NCBI GenBank assembly: GCA_041688815.1
Contig: JBDNHK010000071.1
Location: 1 to 12,283 of the forward strand
Reading direction: 5' to 3'
Length of the DNA stretch: 12,283 nucleotides
Origin: Rhabdothermincola_A sp041688815
GTDB taxonomy: Bacteria; Actinomycetota; Acidimicrobiia; Acidimicrobiales; Acidimicrobilacustridaceae
The notes under the pieces were generated by a model. That model saw only the letters and a program-made list of their open reading frames with translations, was not told the DNA's origin and did not search any database. The translations under genes were made by a program, and so were the position numbers. This document shows, one piece after another, positions 1-7,758 of the stretch; position 1 is the stretch's first letter, and every line of letters starts with the position of its first letter.

Positions 1-1
1 C

Positions 2-193
2 CAGCTCACCCTCGAGCTCTCCAACGTGGCCACCCTCCCGATCACGTTGTATCCCGGCATGAAGATCGGTCAGATCAGTTTCCTGCGCATGACCACCCCG
101 GCCGATCACCCCTACGGCTCGGCCGAGGTCGGTTCCAAGTATCAGGGCCAGGTCGGGCCCCGTCCCAGCCGCTACTGGGAGAACTTCCGCTAG
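2..193 (+). CDS. dcd: dCTP deaminase, C-terminal 63 residues (partial)
   Basis: This is the 3' end of a gene that begins before the window; the reading frame starts at base 2 and ends at TAG 191-193. The visible residues match the C-terminus of dCTP deaminase, which deaminates dCTP to dUTP (or to dUMP in bifunctional forms) for thymidylate synthesis in the cytosol. Landmarks are the strand ELSNVATLPITLYPGMKIGQ, then HPYG, and the family tail GSKYQGQ-x-GPxPSR, which in this family helps close the active site of the trimer. The normal stop follows YWENFR, so the end is intact. The catalytic N-terminal part is outside the window, so mono- and bifunctional forms cannot be told apart. It is a housekeeping gene and unlikely to be related to the glycan genes that follow. 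Confidence 0.93.
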   Translation, partial: QLTLELSNVATLPITLYPGMKIGQISFLRMTTPADHPYGSAEVGSKYQGQVGPRPSRYWENFR

Positions 194-232
194 ATCCTGG
201 GACTGGGAAGCTGAGGTCCTGAGCTCAACAGA

Positions 233-252
233 CCCGGCGCCTTCCGGGGCGC
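233..252 (+). terminator. Weak hairpin downstream of dcd
   Basis: Two alternative GC stems compete here: CCCGG (233-237) with CCGGG (244-248), and GCGCC (237-241) with GGCGC (248-252). They lie 40-60 bp after the dcd stop. There is no T-tract directly after, only a short T-run at 295-300. It could stop dcd transcripts, but such short stems arise easily in GC-rich DNA. Nothing else was seen in 194-298. Confidence 0.2.
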
Positions 253-309
253 ACCATGCCTCACCCGAATCGCCGATGTCGGCGGTTAGCCTCGCTTTTT
301 GACGAATTC

Positions 310-314
310 GGAGG
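310..314 (+). promoter_or_regulatory. Shine-Dalgarno GGAGG that decides the start of the first GT2 gene
   Basis: GGAGG lies 8 nt before TTG 323. The other in-frame TTG, at 299, has no purine-rich stretch at a proper distance upstream, and the frame is closed by TAG at 287-289. The 323 start is therefore favoured, and it places the ribosome binding site inside the longer open frame. Confidence 0.65.
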
Positions 315-322
315 TTCCCCCG

Positions 323-1303
323 TTGCACAACAGCGCAGCCCCGCGCGTCGCCGTGGTCGTACCAACATTTCGGCGGCCGACTCAACTGGCGGCATTGGTT
401 GAGTCGCTCTGCAACGGCTCGCAGATCCCGGACCGCATCATCATCGTCGACAATGACCCCGAGCGGTCCTGCCCGCGGATCGAGCGCGACGAAACCCGAA
501 TCGACGTCGTCTACCACGGGGCGGGCCTCAACCTCCCTGGTGCCCGAAACGCTGGCTGGCGGGCCGCACGAGACGTCGACATCGTCTGCTTCCTCGACGA
601 TGACAACACCGTCGCCGCCGACGCCGTGAAGTTGCTCACCGGGGAACTGACCGATCCTGACGTGGGGATGGCAGCTCCCGTCATCTACTGCACCGAGCCT
701 GAGGACATCGTGTGGTGTGGAGGCATCAGCCGATCGATGTGGACCACTCGCACAACCCTTGAGCATCGTGGCAGTAGGGACCTTCCCCCCCTACGAACCT
801 GGGCCACCGAGGGAGCACCAGACGCCCTTGCAGTACGAGTCGATGTCCTCGAAGCGCTCGACGGGTTTGACGATGTCAACTTCCCGTTCGGCCACGATGA
901 ATCCGACCTGGACCTGCGAATCGCGGCCTTCGGCCTGTCACGGGTCATGGTCCGTGACGCGAAGGTGTGGCACGAAGGTGCCACCCCCGGAATCTGGGGG
1001 GAGTACACACGGGCTGCAGGCCTCCACGGCGAGGAGCGTGTGAGGCTCAACTGGCGCGGACGGGTCATCTTCCACCGCCGATACTCGAACTCTTTCCTGC
1101 AGCAGGTGGTCTCCTGCTACCTGTTCCTGCCACTGGGTGGCGTCGTGGCCACCATCATCACCGCCTCGGCGCCAGGAACGTACCAAGAACGAGTGGGGTC
1201 CTCCATCGCGATCTGGCGAGGGATCGTCAACGGGTACCGATGGCGGTGGCGGCTCCGAGGCCAGGTATCAGCGAGTCACACGGAAAGTGATCCCACCAGT
1301 TGA
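323..1303 (+). CDS. Family 2 glycosyltransferase (rhamnosyltransferase-like)
   Basis: A GT-A fold, GT2-family enzyme that transfers a sugar from a nucleotide donor to a glycan acceptor at the cytoplasmic face of the membrane. Residues are counted from TTG 323 (326 aa). The N-terminal strand VAVVVPTFRR (about 9-18) and IIIVDND (about 40-45) form the nucleotide-binding half. LDDDN (about 91-95) is the metal-binding DxD-type motif. GHDESDLDLR (about 190-199) is the acidic acceptor/base segment, and VWHEG (about 215-219) resembles the His-containing segment of rhamnosyltransferase-like members. A hydrophobic stretch near 258-282 may hold it to the membrane. The next TTG upstream (299) would add 8 residues without a ribosome site. 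The gene converges on the minus-strand operon with only 12 bp between stops. Family is clear; donor and acceptor are unknown. Confidence 0.88.
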   Translation: MHNSAAPRVAVVVPTFRRPTQLAALVESLCNGSQIPDRIIIVDNDPERSCPRIERDETRIDVVYHGAGLNLPGARNAGWRAARDVDIVCFLDDDNTVAADAVKLLTGELTDPDVGMAAPVIYCTEPEDIVWCGGISRSMWTTRTTLEHRGSRDLPPLRTWATEGAPDALAVRVDVLEALDGFDDVNFPFGHDESDLDLRIAAFGLSRVMVRDAKVWHEGATPGIWGEYTRAAGLHGEERVRLNWRGRVIFHRRYSNSFLQQVVSCYLFLPLGGVVATIITASAPGTYQERVGSSIAIWRGIVNGYRWRWRLRGQVSASHTESDPTS

Positions 1304-1315
1304 CAAGGACCTGGC

Positions 1316-2008
1316 TCACTGGGTCCGAACGGAGACCTCTTCCCACCGGGTGGAACCCGGGTCGCCGGCGACAAGGCCAACCCCCCAGGCCTCGGCCGGT
1401 TCCGACACTGTGAGTTGTTGACGGACGCGCCCGCCCATTTCGAACCTCACCGTGTTCCCCACGAACCTCAAGGTCACCGTCTGCGCGTCGCCGGTGACGT
1501 CGAGATCGAGGCCCTGTGTGCTTCCGACGTAGCGAGTCACCCCACCGAGCCGCTGATAGATGACCCAGTTGGCATAGAACGGCGCTGCGTGCAGCGACCA
1601 GTAGTTGAACGCGTTCTCGTATCGGAACACGATCCCGGTCAGCGCCTGCGGGTTGCGGACTACGACGCTGAAGCTCTGGGGAGGAGCCGGAAGCGCGATG
1701 GTTGCGATCGCGTCCGTGATCCCGTCCTCGGGCCGGGCGAGAAGGCCGTTCCCCTCACTACTGAACGTTCCACCTACCACCGACCAACGAACGTCACCCG
1801 TCGTGGCCTGGCCATCGAGCGACTCCAGAGGGACATCGAATCGCTGGGTGAAGTCGACCGACTGACCCGAGGATCCCCGCACCAGGTAGGCCACCACTGA
1901 CAGAACGATCAGAACCCCGGCAACCCCGGCGGCGAGGACCCAGCGACGATGCTTGGCCGGTCGCGCCGAGCTGGCACCATGACTCGCGAGATCAACGTTC
2001 GTCGTCAA
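1316..2008 (-). CDS. Single-pass membrane protein with a concanavalin/LamG-like extracellular domain
   Basis: 230 aa. A short basic cytoplasmic N-terminus (to about residue 22, ending KHRR) is followed by one hydrophobic helix (about 23-43) and then an extracytoplasmic domain of about 185 residues. That domain is rich in alternating beta-strand patterns (SFSVVVRNP, GIVFRYENAFNYWSL, TVTLRFVGNTVRFEMGGR). The NYWSLHAAP-x-NW segment and the G-x-G-LV ending resemble the jelly-roll concanavalin-like/DUF1080-like sugar-binding fold. It has no obvious catalytic residues, so binding seems likelier than hydrolysis. Start: TTG 2008, set by GAGGGA 6 nt upstream; an ATG just upstream runs into TGA after five codons. 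It lies 34 bp after the AftD-like gene on the same strand, so it is probably its operon partner. Exact function is unknown. Confidence 0.75.
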   Translation of the reverse strand: MTTNVDLASHGASSARPAKHRRWVLAAGVAGVLIVLSVVAYLVRGSSGQSVDFTQRFDVPLESLDGQATTGDVRWSVVGGTFSSEGNGLLARPEDGITDAIATIALPAPPQSFSVVVRNPQALTGIVFRYENAFNYWSLHAAPFYANWVIYQRLGGVTRYVGSTQGLDLDVTGDAQTVTLRFVGNTVRFEMGGRVRQQLTVSEPAEAWGVGLVAGDPGSTRWEEVSVRTQ

Positions 2009-2014
2009 CGAAAG

Positions 2015-2020
2015 TCCCTC
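2015..2020 (-). promoter_or_regulatory. Shine-Dalgarno GAGGGA for the lectin-like gene
   Basis: On the minus strand GAGGGA ends 6 nt before TTG 2008. It lies in the 34-bp gap after the TGA of the AftD-like gene (2045-2043). It supports the TTG start, since no in-frame ATG is available near the N-terminus. Confidence 0.6.
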
Positions 2021-2042
2021 ATGATGCTGGCCCAGGATACCT

Positions 2043-5000
2043 TCATCGGTTCCTCTCGATCCCCAGGAATGAGAAACGCCGACGACGTGGGCGCTTCACC
2101 ACGGTGGCCGCGTTGATGGCGACCATGAGCATAACTGCGCTCGCTTCACTGAATCTGTGAGCCGTCGAACGATTCTGGACCCAGAGAGGGTTGAGCGTAT
2201 TGAGCATCGGACCGAGAGGAGGAACGGAGAACACGACGGCCGCGACGAGCAGCGCGACGACGATCGCGCCGAGAGCTGCTCTGGACCGAGGTCGACGCCG
2301 CGTCGCGTATACCGCCGCTGCTACCAGAAGGCCGAGCCCGAACCCACCGACCGCAAACCCGAAGACCACCGTGAAGACGTCAAAAAGGACTCGCCATCTC
2401 GACTCACGGGTTGCCCAGGAAGACGAGCGCTCGAGTCGGGTCGGCGGGTCCGCGACAGCCAGGACAACCGCGACCGCCAGCATCAGCACTGACAACAGCG
2501 ACAACAGCGTGATGACTCGCTGAGGACCGTACGACGCTTCGACCTCAGCCGAACCGGGCTCGTCGAGGATCCAGGCCGTCTGCGTGTCCAGCTCGACCGG
2601 CTTGCCGAGTGGCGAGGTCCCTCCCGACGCCTGCCAAGCCTGGTCGTAGGAGAGACCCGTGACGAGCTGCGTTCCCCTTCCCTCTGGTACGGATACCTGG
2701 ATCGAAGCGTTCCCATGTTTGATCACGTCGACCGGAACCGCCCGAGCTGTGATCGGGTTGCGCCCGTCCAGCGCAGTCAACACCAACTCGTCAAGGGGAG
2801 CCGAAAGCGAACTCGTGACCTCGTGCCAGCCATCTTCGAGAACGAGGTCGCTGCAAATTTCCACCGCCACAGGCCGCCCGAGAAGCAGCTCGGCCTCCGT
2901 CGCGCGCTCGAGACGCGCACCGATGGGCACTCCGCCGAAGACCGCAAGGTCCGAGTGGCAGACGGAGGGAAGAAACTCGCCGATCGTCGGGTTCGGTACT
3001 CCATTCGTACCAATCTCGAGAACCCGAGTCACCGCCAGCTCTTGCGAGGGCGGCGATTCATCCGTTGCCCCAGGAACTATACGCACGGTCGCGGTGGACG
3101 CCACAGTCGGTGACACCCGCAGCCGGACGTTGACAGCACAGCCACCGCCGGCCGGACAGGAGGTAGTAGGTGGAACCGGCGCACTGACAGTCTGCCCACC
3201 GACGGTGGCTCGAACGATGGAGGGAACCGCTGATGCGCTCCCTCCGTCGAGGAGAACATCGACGCTCTCGACCAGCGTCGATGGGAACCCCAGCTCGACG
3301 GTCCCCCCGCCAGCAGCATCCATCGCCCAGGAGGTCGCTAGATCCCCATCCGTCGTGAGCGCGGCCCCGTTCGCGGCCTGATCCAGAAGCCTCGTCGATG
3401 CGACGGCCGTCCGACTCGTTCCCAGCAACCGGGAGACCTGCGCATCAGATGCGGTCCGTGCCAAGGTCAGCGTTCCGATGCCCTCGACCCGGCGCGAACC
3501 CGCAACCCGAAATCTTCGCCGGAGCTCAGGCTCTTGATTCGACGCCGTCGCGCGCTGGAACCGGTAGGACAGCGGCGCAGTTTCCAGCGCTCGCCGGGCG
3601 ACGTCGGAGGCCTCGGCCTGCCTGAATAGGTCGTCCGGGGCCTGAACGACGGGATTGAGATCGACACCTGCGAACCGGGCGTCGGAGAGGCCGAAGAGCC
3701 CCGCGCCGGTTCCGAGCAGTGCCGTGACCCTTATCGTGACCTCATCGACGAGTCGCGCCGGGAATCGGTAGCTGTTCGGGCCGGGCGCCATCGAGAAGTC
3801 CTCGCTGGTCCCGTCGGGGAACTCGAGCCGGACACCGACGACCCGGCGTGTCCCCAATCCAACCGCGGAGGTCACGGAGAACTGGGAGATCTCGCGGGGA
3901 CCCTTGAACCGGACTTGGAGACCCTGTCTGACCAGCGGGAGGATTCCGCCCGTCAGCCAGGATGTGGCGGGATCATTGTCGACGGCCGCTCGCGCCTGAC
4001 TGCCGGAGCCGGAGCTGACGAGGATGGGCGAGTCCACCTCTTCGACGGCTTCCGCGTCCGGATAGGTGAGCACGCTCTGACTGCCAGGCACCCCGTAGAG
4101 GTCCGAAACCCGACCCGTCGCGAGAGCGCCGAGGATTGGACCGGGAAGGAGAGTCCTGGTGTCGGATCGGCTCCGCGCATTGGTGTCCGTGATGGCGACG
4201 GACGCCCCCTCCTGGAGTTGGCTGCTCAGCTCCTCCGGCGATTGTCGCGCCGTGTAGCGGACTGTGCCGAGGCTCGAAAGGAGACCAGCTCGGGCCAGAC
4301 GCGGCCACGCAACCCCGTCCCCGGACACCAAGAGGCTCGGCGCCGCCGTCACCGCTCGGATCGGTTCGGTCTCGCCAGTGATCCGGTACACTTCGACCGG
4401 GGGAAGCAACGCGTCGGTCCGGTCAGCAACCGTGTCCTCTGTTGGTTGGAGAACGTTTTCCCCTCGCTCCCCGAACCTGGCCACCTGGCGAAGATCGGGG
4501 TCGAATCGGAGCGAGTTGAGCTGACTTGGGCGGGGGATCCGGAGTGCCCGCCAGTCGAGGTCGTTCCGGATGACGAGGTAGGAGATGCCCAGCCGCCGAG
4601 CAATCGGACCGATCGCCCCGATCTGGTAGTTGCCGCTGCTCAGATCATTGCCCAATGCCCGGACGAGGTTCGCCGTGTCCGCCGTCGCGTTGCTCAACGG
4701 CTGGCTCAGCACGTACGGCCTGCTGAAGAGCGACGAGACCAGATCTCCGTCAGGTGCCCGCCCCCACTGGTACACCGCTGAAGCGACGGACGGAACGATG
4801 AGCACCCGCCCTGCCGCAGGTTGTTGATCGACCCAGGCTGCCGTTTCGTACCAGTAGTCCGGAATGTCTCCTTGGAGGCCGTTCGTGCCCGAGTACAGCG
4901 CGCCGTTGATGAGAGGCTGGCCCACGATCACGATCACGAGCCCGACGGCGACGAGGCTTCCTGAGCGCAACCAACGATGACTCTTGGCGCGCTGAGCGAA

Positions 5001-6428
5001 CCAGTACACCCCGAGGCCGAAGAGCACCGACGTCGCCAAGAGAAGCCCCGGGCCGGCCTTGTAGGAGTTCCTCATCGCGAAGGTGACCGGTATTTCGCGG
5101 TAGAGCGTGAGCAGGAAGCGCCCGAGGGGCGACGGATCCATGAACGGGTATCCACCCACCATCGAGGCCCCTGCCAGGAGCAACACGGTCCCGAGAAAGA
5201 GCCGTCCCTTGAATCGCGAGAAGGCCACCACTGAGAACGCCACGACGATCGGCACGAACGAGAGCGCCACCACCGGCCACACATTGAGGAACCCGGTGAC
5301 CTGGGGAAGAGCGAGTTTCCCACCCGGGTTCCAATAGGCCAGCCAGAAGCCCAGGCCTCGAAGGCTCTCGGACCAGCTGGAGGACTGACTGACGGCTTCA
5401 GCTGACTCCGAGATCGCCAGGTTCTCGGCCAGGTTGGCCGCCGTCAACCCTGAACGCGCAGACGCTGACAACACGGTGAGGGCCGTGAGAAGCCCTGCAG
5501 CGAACGTCCAACGGACCATCGCCCGGCCTGTGGTCCGGCCTGTGAAGAGCAGGTACGCCGCAAGAGGGATCAACGGCAACGCGGCCCAGACCATCCCAGG
5601 CGGATTGTTCCACCCGGACAACGCGATGAGCAGCGTGAAGACGGCCGCCCAACGCCACCGGGACTGCGACGTGACTCCTCGCAACATGGCGAACATCAGC
5701 CAGGGGAAGACAGCGGCGTTGACGTATAACGACGACGGGATGAGGAACGTCAGGGTGTACGGGGCGGCGAGCCACCAAGCCCCGGCCACCACAGGAGCGA
5801 TCCTGGACCGCGGTGCGAACTCGCGGGTCAGATACGCGACCCCGCTCGCACCACCGAACAGAAGGGCAGCATGCGAGAGCCGCTCGACCAGCCACGGCGC
5901 CGAACCTAAGAGGCGCAGGAGCCCCAGCACCCCCACGAACAGCTGGCCCTGGCCGCCGGCCGGCCCGCCGAGGTTCGCCTGGCTGTCCCATGCCGTCATT
6001 CCCGACGCAAGAGCACGAGAGGGATTCCAGTACCAGATGAACCGGTTGTCCGCGACCCACCAGCCCCAGTTCGTTGCCAGGAGGATGAAAACCGTCACCA
6101 CCGCGAACAACAAGGCCACCGGCCAGAGCCGACGAAGAGGTTCCCCGGTGATCGCGCTTTCTCTCGATTGGTCCGGGTTCTCGTCGCCCGTCGCCAGGCG
6201 TGCGGCTTGGCGCCTCGGCTCTAGGAGCGTTCGAGCGAAGATCGCCGCGGCAGCGACGACGAGCGCGAACATTGCGAAGTTCAGCCAGCTCCAGGTGAGC
6301 GAAGGATAGTCAGCCCCATTGGTGGCGCCAGTCGACGCAGCCTGAGCGCTCACCGGGCCTGACAGGACGACGTCGGCGCAACCAGCCAGAAGCACGACGG
6401 TTGTACCTCGAAGAATGATCCGTCGCAC
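2043..6428 (-). CDS. AftD-like alpha-(1->3)-arabinofuranosyltransferase family GT-C protein
   Basis: 1461 aa, close to the size of mycobacterial AftD. The latter adds arabinofuranose from decaprenyl-phospho-arabinose outside the membrane. A signal-like start (about 1-30, ending VSAQA) precedes a helix at about 50-70. The next helix (about 101-121) leads into the first outer loop, VADNRFIWYWNPSRAL (125-140), which matches the acidic loop of AftD; D127 is the likely catalytic-loop residue. Many membrane segments follow to about 504. The periplasmic part contains GISYLVIRNDLDW (614-626), also typical of the family. Two discoidin/F5-8C-like modules follow (about 795-920, with DNDPATSW, and about 1010-1145, with DGDLATSW). 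The cysteine pairs C1091/C1097 and C1157/C1192 could form disulfides. C-terminal helices lie near 1305-1326, 1350-1375 and 1387-1401. GTG start, AAGGA 9 nt upstream, in-frame TAG just before. Donor sugar is inferred from family only. Confidence 0.82.
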   Translation of the reverse strand: MRRIILRGTTVVLLAGCADVVLSGPVSAQAASTGATNGADYPSLTWSWLNFAMFALVVAAAAIFARTLLEPRRQAARLATGDENPDQSRESAITGEPLRRLWPVALLFAVVTVFILLATNWGWWVADNRFIWYWNPSRALASGMTAWDSQANLGGPAGGQGQLFVGVLGLLRLLGSAPWLVERLSHAALLFGGASGVAYLTREFAPRSRIAPVVAGAWWLAAPYTLTFLIPSSLYVNAAVFPWLMFAMLRGVTSQSRWRWAAVFTLLIALSGWNNPPGMVWAALPLIPLAAYLLFTGRTTGRAMVRWTFAAGLLTALTVLSASARSGLTAANLAENLAISESAEAVSQSSSWSESLRGLGFWLAYWNPGGKLALPQVTGFLNVWPVVALSFVPIVVAFSVVAFSRFKGRLFLGTVLLLAGASMVGGYPFMDPSPLGRFLLTLYREIPVTFAMRNSYKAGPGLLLATSVLFGLGVYWFAQRAKSHRWLRSGSLVAVGLVIVIVGQPLINGALYSGTNGLQGDIPDYWYETAAWVDQQPAAGRVLIVPSVASAVYQWGRAPDGDLVSSLFSRPYVLSQPLSNATADTANLVRALGNDLSSGNYQIGAIGPIARRLGISYLVIRNDLDWRALRIPRPSQLNSLRFDPDLRQVARFGERGENVLQPTEDTVADRTDALLPPVEVYRITGETEPIRAVTAAPSLLVSGDGVAWPRLARAGLLSSLGTVRYTARQSPEELSSQLQEGASVAITDTNARSRSDTRTLLPGPILGALATGRVSDLYGVPGSQSVLTYPDAEAVEEVDSPILVSSGSGSQARAAVDNDPATSWLTGGILPLVRQGLQVRFKGPREISQFSVTSAVGLGTRRVVGVRLEFPDGTSEDFSMAPGPNSYRFPARLVDEVTIRVTALLGTGAGLFGLSDARFAGVDLNPVVQAPDDLFRQAEASDVARRALETAPLSYRFQRATASNQEPELRRRFRVAGSRRVEGIGTLTLARTASDAQVSRLLGTSRTAVASTRLLDQAANGAALTTDGDLATSWAMDAAGGGTVELGFPSTLVESVDVLLDGGSASAVPSIVRATVGGQTVSAPVPPTTSCPAGGGCAVNVRLRVSPTVASTATVRIVPGATDESPPSQELAVTRVLEIGTNGVPNPTIGEFLPSVCHSDLAVFGGVPIGARLERATEAELLLGRPVAVEICSDLVLEDGWHEVTSSLSAPLDELVLTALDGRNPITARAVPVDVIKHGNASIQVSVPEGRGTQLVTGLSYDQAWQASGGTSPLGKPVELDTQTAWILDEPGSAEVEASYGPQRVITLLSLLSVLMLAVAVVLAVADPPTRLERSSSWATRESRWRVLFDVFTVVFGFAVGGFGLGLLVAAAVYATRRRPRSRAALGAIVVALLVAAVVFSVPPLGPMLNTLNPLWVQNRSTAHRFSEASAVMLMVAINAATVVKRPRRRRFSFLGIERNR

Positions 6429-6623
6429 CTACTGCCGTCCTTGGAGACTCAGTTGGGAAGGATCGAGCAAGAGCAACATCTCCGCGGCGAGGCACGCGAT
6501 GGCCGTGCACCAACGCTGCTTCAACTTGTCACAACAAGACAATCTTACAGGGCGGTCCGCAACCTCAACCAACACTAAGCGGCACCACGTGTCGCAGAGC
6601 CGACCGCGGTAGCGTTCGGCGTC
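6429..6623. promoter_or_regulatory. Divergent promoter region between the AftD-like operon and the GT2/pyruvyl transferase pair
   Basis: 195 bp between two opposed start codons, so it must hold promoters for both directions unless transcription enters from elsewhere. Its core (about 6520-6580) is visibly richer in A and T than the flanking coding DNA. On the minus strand TTGAGG (6568-6563) and TAAGAT (6547-6542), 15 nt apart, form a weak -35/-10 candidate for the AftD-like gene, with a spacer about 2 nt short. No convincing plus-strand -10 was seen. An 8-bp palindrome ACCGCGGT (6603-6610) lies just before ATG 6624. Minus-strand ORFs through here look like chance frames. Confidence 0.45.
6525..6538. 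promoter_or_regulatory. Inverted repeat CTTGT-N4-ACAAG, candidate operator
   Basis: A perfect 5-bp inverted repeat with a 4-nt centre sits in the AT-richer core of the divergent region. It is a few bases downstream of the minus-strand -10 candidate, where a bound regulator could block transcription. The short arms mean chance is possible. No regulator gene is present in the window to pair with it. Confidence 0.3.
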
Positions 6624-7712
6624 ATGTCGTTGGAGAAGCCTCTCGTGAGCGTCATCGTCGGCGTGCACAACGGGGAAGCATTCATCGAGCGCACGATCAA
6701 CTCGGCGCTGGCTCAGACCCTAGACGACATCGAGATCGTCGTCGCCGACGACGGTTCCACTGATGGCACCGGCGACATCGTTGAGGGATTCGTTTCACGA
6801 GATCGACGCGTTCGTCTCGTTCGGAGCCCACAGGGTGGCGCCGGACACGCCCGAAACGTTGCCGTCGAGCACGCCCGCAGTGGCCTAATCGCCGTCCTAG
6901 ATGCAGATGACCTGTGGCGGCCGGACAAGCTCGAGCTCCAGCTCGCCGCGTTGCGCGATGGTCCCGACCGCACCGCTGCCGTCGGATGCCTCGCGGTCAC
7001 GATCGACACCGACGACCTCATCATGGCGGCCCTCCAACCCTTCAGCGCCCAGGTCATGGACGTCCTGGCAGGATATGCGCTTCTCCCGGTTGTCCTCAGT
7101 CCGTTGCCCTGGTGCGGTTCACTACCGCTGTTCGACCGCGCCGCATTCCTGAGAGTCGGGGGTTACGACACGTCGCTGACCGTCTACGAGGACTATGAAC
7201 TGATGCTCCGCCTCGCCGAGCGCTACCAGATCATCGCACTCCCCGAGTTCCTCGTCGGCTACCGCAGGTACCCGCAAAGTCGGTCGACAGATGCGGCGAG
7301 CAACCTTGCGACCGAGACTGCGGTCCTGTCCGACCTGGTGCAACGGAACCGGTGGATCCCGCCAGAGGTCGTCCGTCGACGCCGGGCCAACGGGCACGTG
7401 TACACCTCCGCGACCTGCCTCGAGGCGGGCGACCTCATGGGTGCTCTGATGGGTGGTGTCCGCGCCATCGCCTGTGACCCGGCGGTGGTCTTGCAGGACG
7501 AGGGGACGCGCGCATTGGTGAAGCTGATCCGGGGTCGTCACTCGCAGGCGTCGATCACCTCGTTGGTTTTCCCGGATGACCTTGACCGGTTCCTCGCCCA
7601 AACGATCGACAGTCCGTCACTCCGGCGCCGAGTGTTCGAGTGCATTGACTGGAACCGGTATGTGGCGAGTCGGCGCACCGAACTGACTCACCGGTTCACC
7701 GTACTGAGATGA
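6624..7712 (+). CDS. Family 2 glycosyltransferase
   Basis: 362 aa, GT-A fold GT2 enzyme, expected in the cytoplasm at the membrane face. VSVIVGVHNGE (8-18) and the UDP-sugar-binding IVVADDGSTDGT (38-49) form the N-terminal half. GHARN (74-78) and VLDADD (91-96) hold the DxD metal site. GGYDTSL-x-YEDYELMLRLA (179-198) carries the ED catalytic-base motif, and VGYRRYPQSRS (211-221) is the usual acceptor-side end of the domain. The last 120 residues are alpha-helical in character and not recognisable. ATG 6624 has no good ribosome site. GTG 6645 (Val8) has GGAG 9 nt upstream and would trim 7 residues, leaving the first beta strand at the very N-terminus. The gene is followed after 46 bp by the pyruvyl transferase gene. 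Sugar specificity cannot be read. Confidence 0.88.
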   Translation: MSLEKPLVSVIVGVHNGEAFIERTINSALAQTLDDIEIVVADDGSTDGTGDIVEGFVSRDRRVRLVRSPQGGAGHARNVAVEHARSGLIAVLDADDLWRPDKLELQLAALRDGPDRTAAVGCLAVTIDTDDLIMAALQPFSAQVMDVLAGYALLPVVLSPLPWCGSLPLFDRAAFLRVGGYDTSLTVYEDYELMLRLAERYQIIALPEFLVGYRRYPQSRSTDAASNLATETAVLSDLVQRNRWIPPEVVRRRRANGHVYTSATCLEAGDLMGALMGGVRAIACDPAVVLQDEGTRALVKLIRGRHSQASITSLVFPDDLDRFLAQTIDSPSLRRRVFECIDWNRYVASRRTELTHRFTVLR

Positions 7713-7758
7713 CCCAAGAAGCTCGCCTCCGGCCCCGGGGTCCAGCCGAAGCCGGGCT

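Noticed and set aside
1346..1360. CCGGGT-GGA-ACCCGG hairpin as a terminator for the first GT2 gene
   Set aside because: A 6-bp stem with a 3-nt loop and no T-tract inside the lectin-like coding sequence; likely chance in GC-rich DNA.
2659..3381. Long plus-strand ORF (240 codons) opposite the AftD-like gene
   Set aside because: It is Ser/Thr/Arg/Pro-rich with no domain pattern. The minus frame has clear membrane helices and discoidin-like domains, so this is a GC-rich shadow frame.
3915..4781. Plus-strand 288-codon ORF opposite the AftD-like gene
   Set aside because: Arg-rich, low-complexity composition and no motifs; it is a shadow of the minus-strand gene.
5434..6309. Plus-strand 291-codon ORF opposite the N-terminal membrane region
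   Set aside because: Composition is typical of antisense to hydrophobic codons and there is no ribosome site or domain.
6429..6668. 79-codon minus-strand ORF in the divergent region
   Set aside because: It overlaps the start of the GT2 gene, has no ribosome site and no recognisable features.
7122..7601. Minus-strand 159-codon ORF opposite the second GT2
   Set aside because: The plus frame carries all GT2 motifs; the antisense frame has none.
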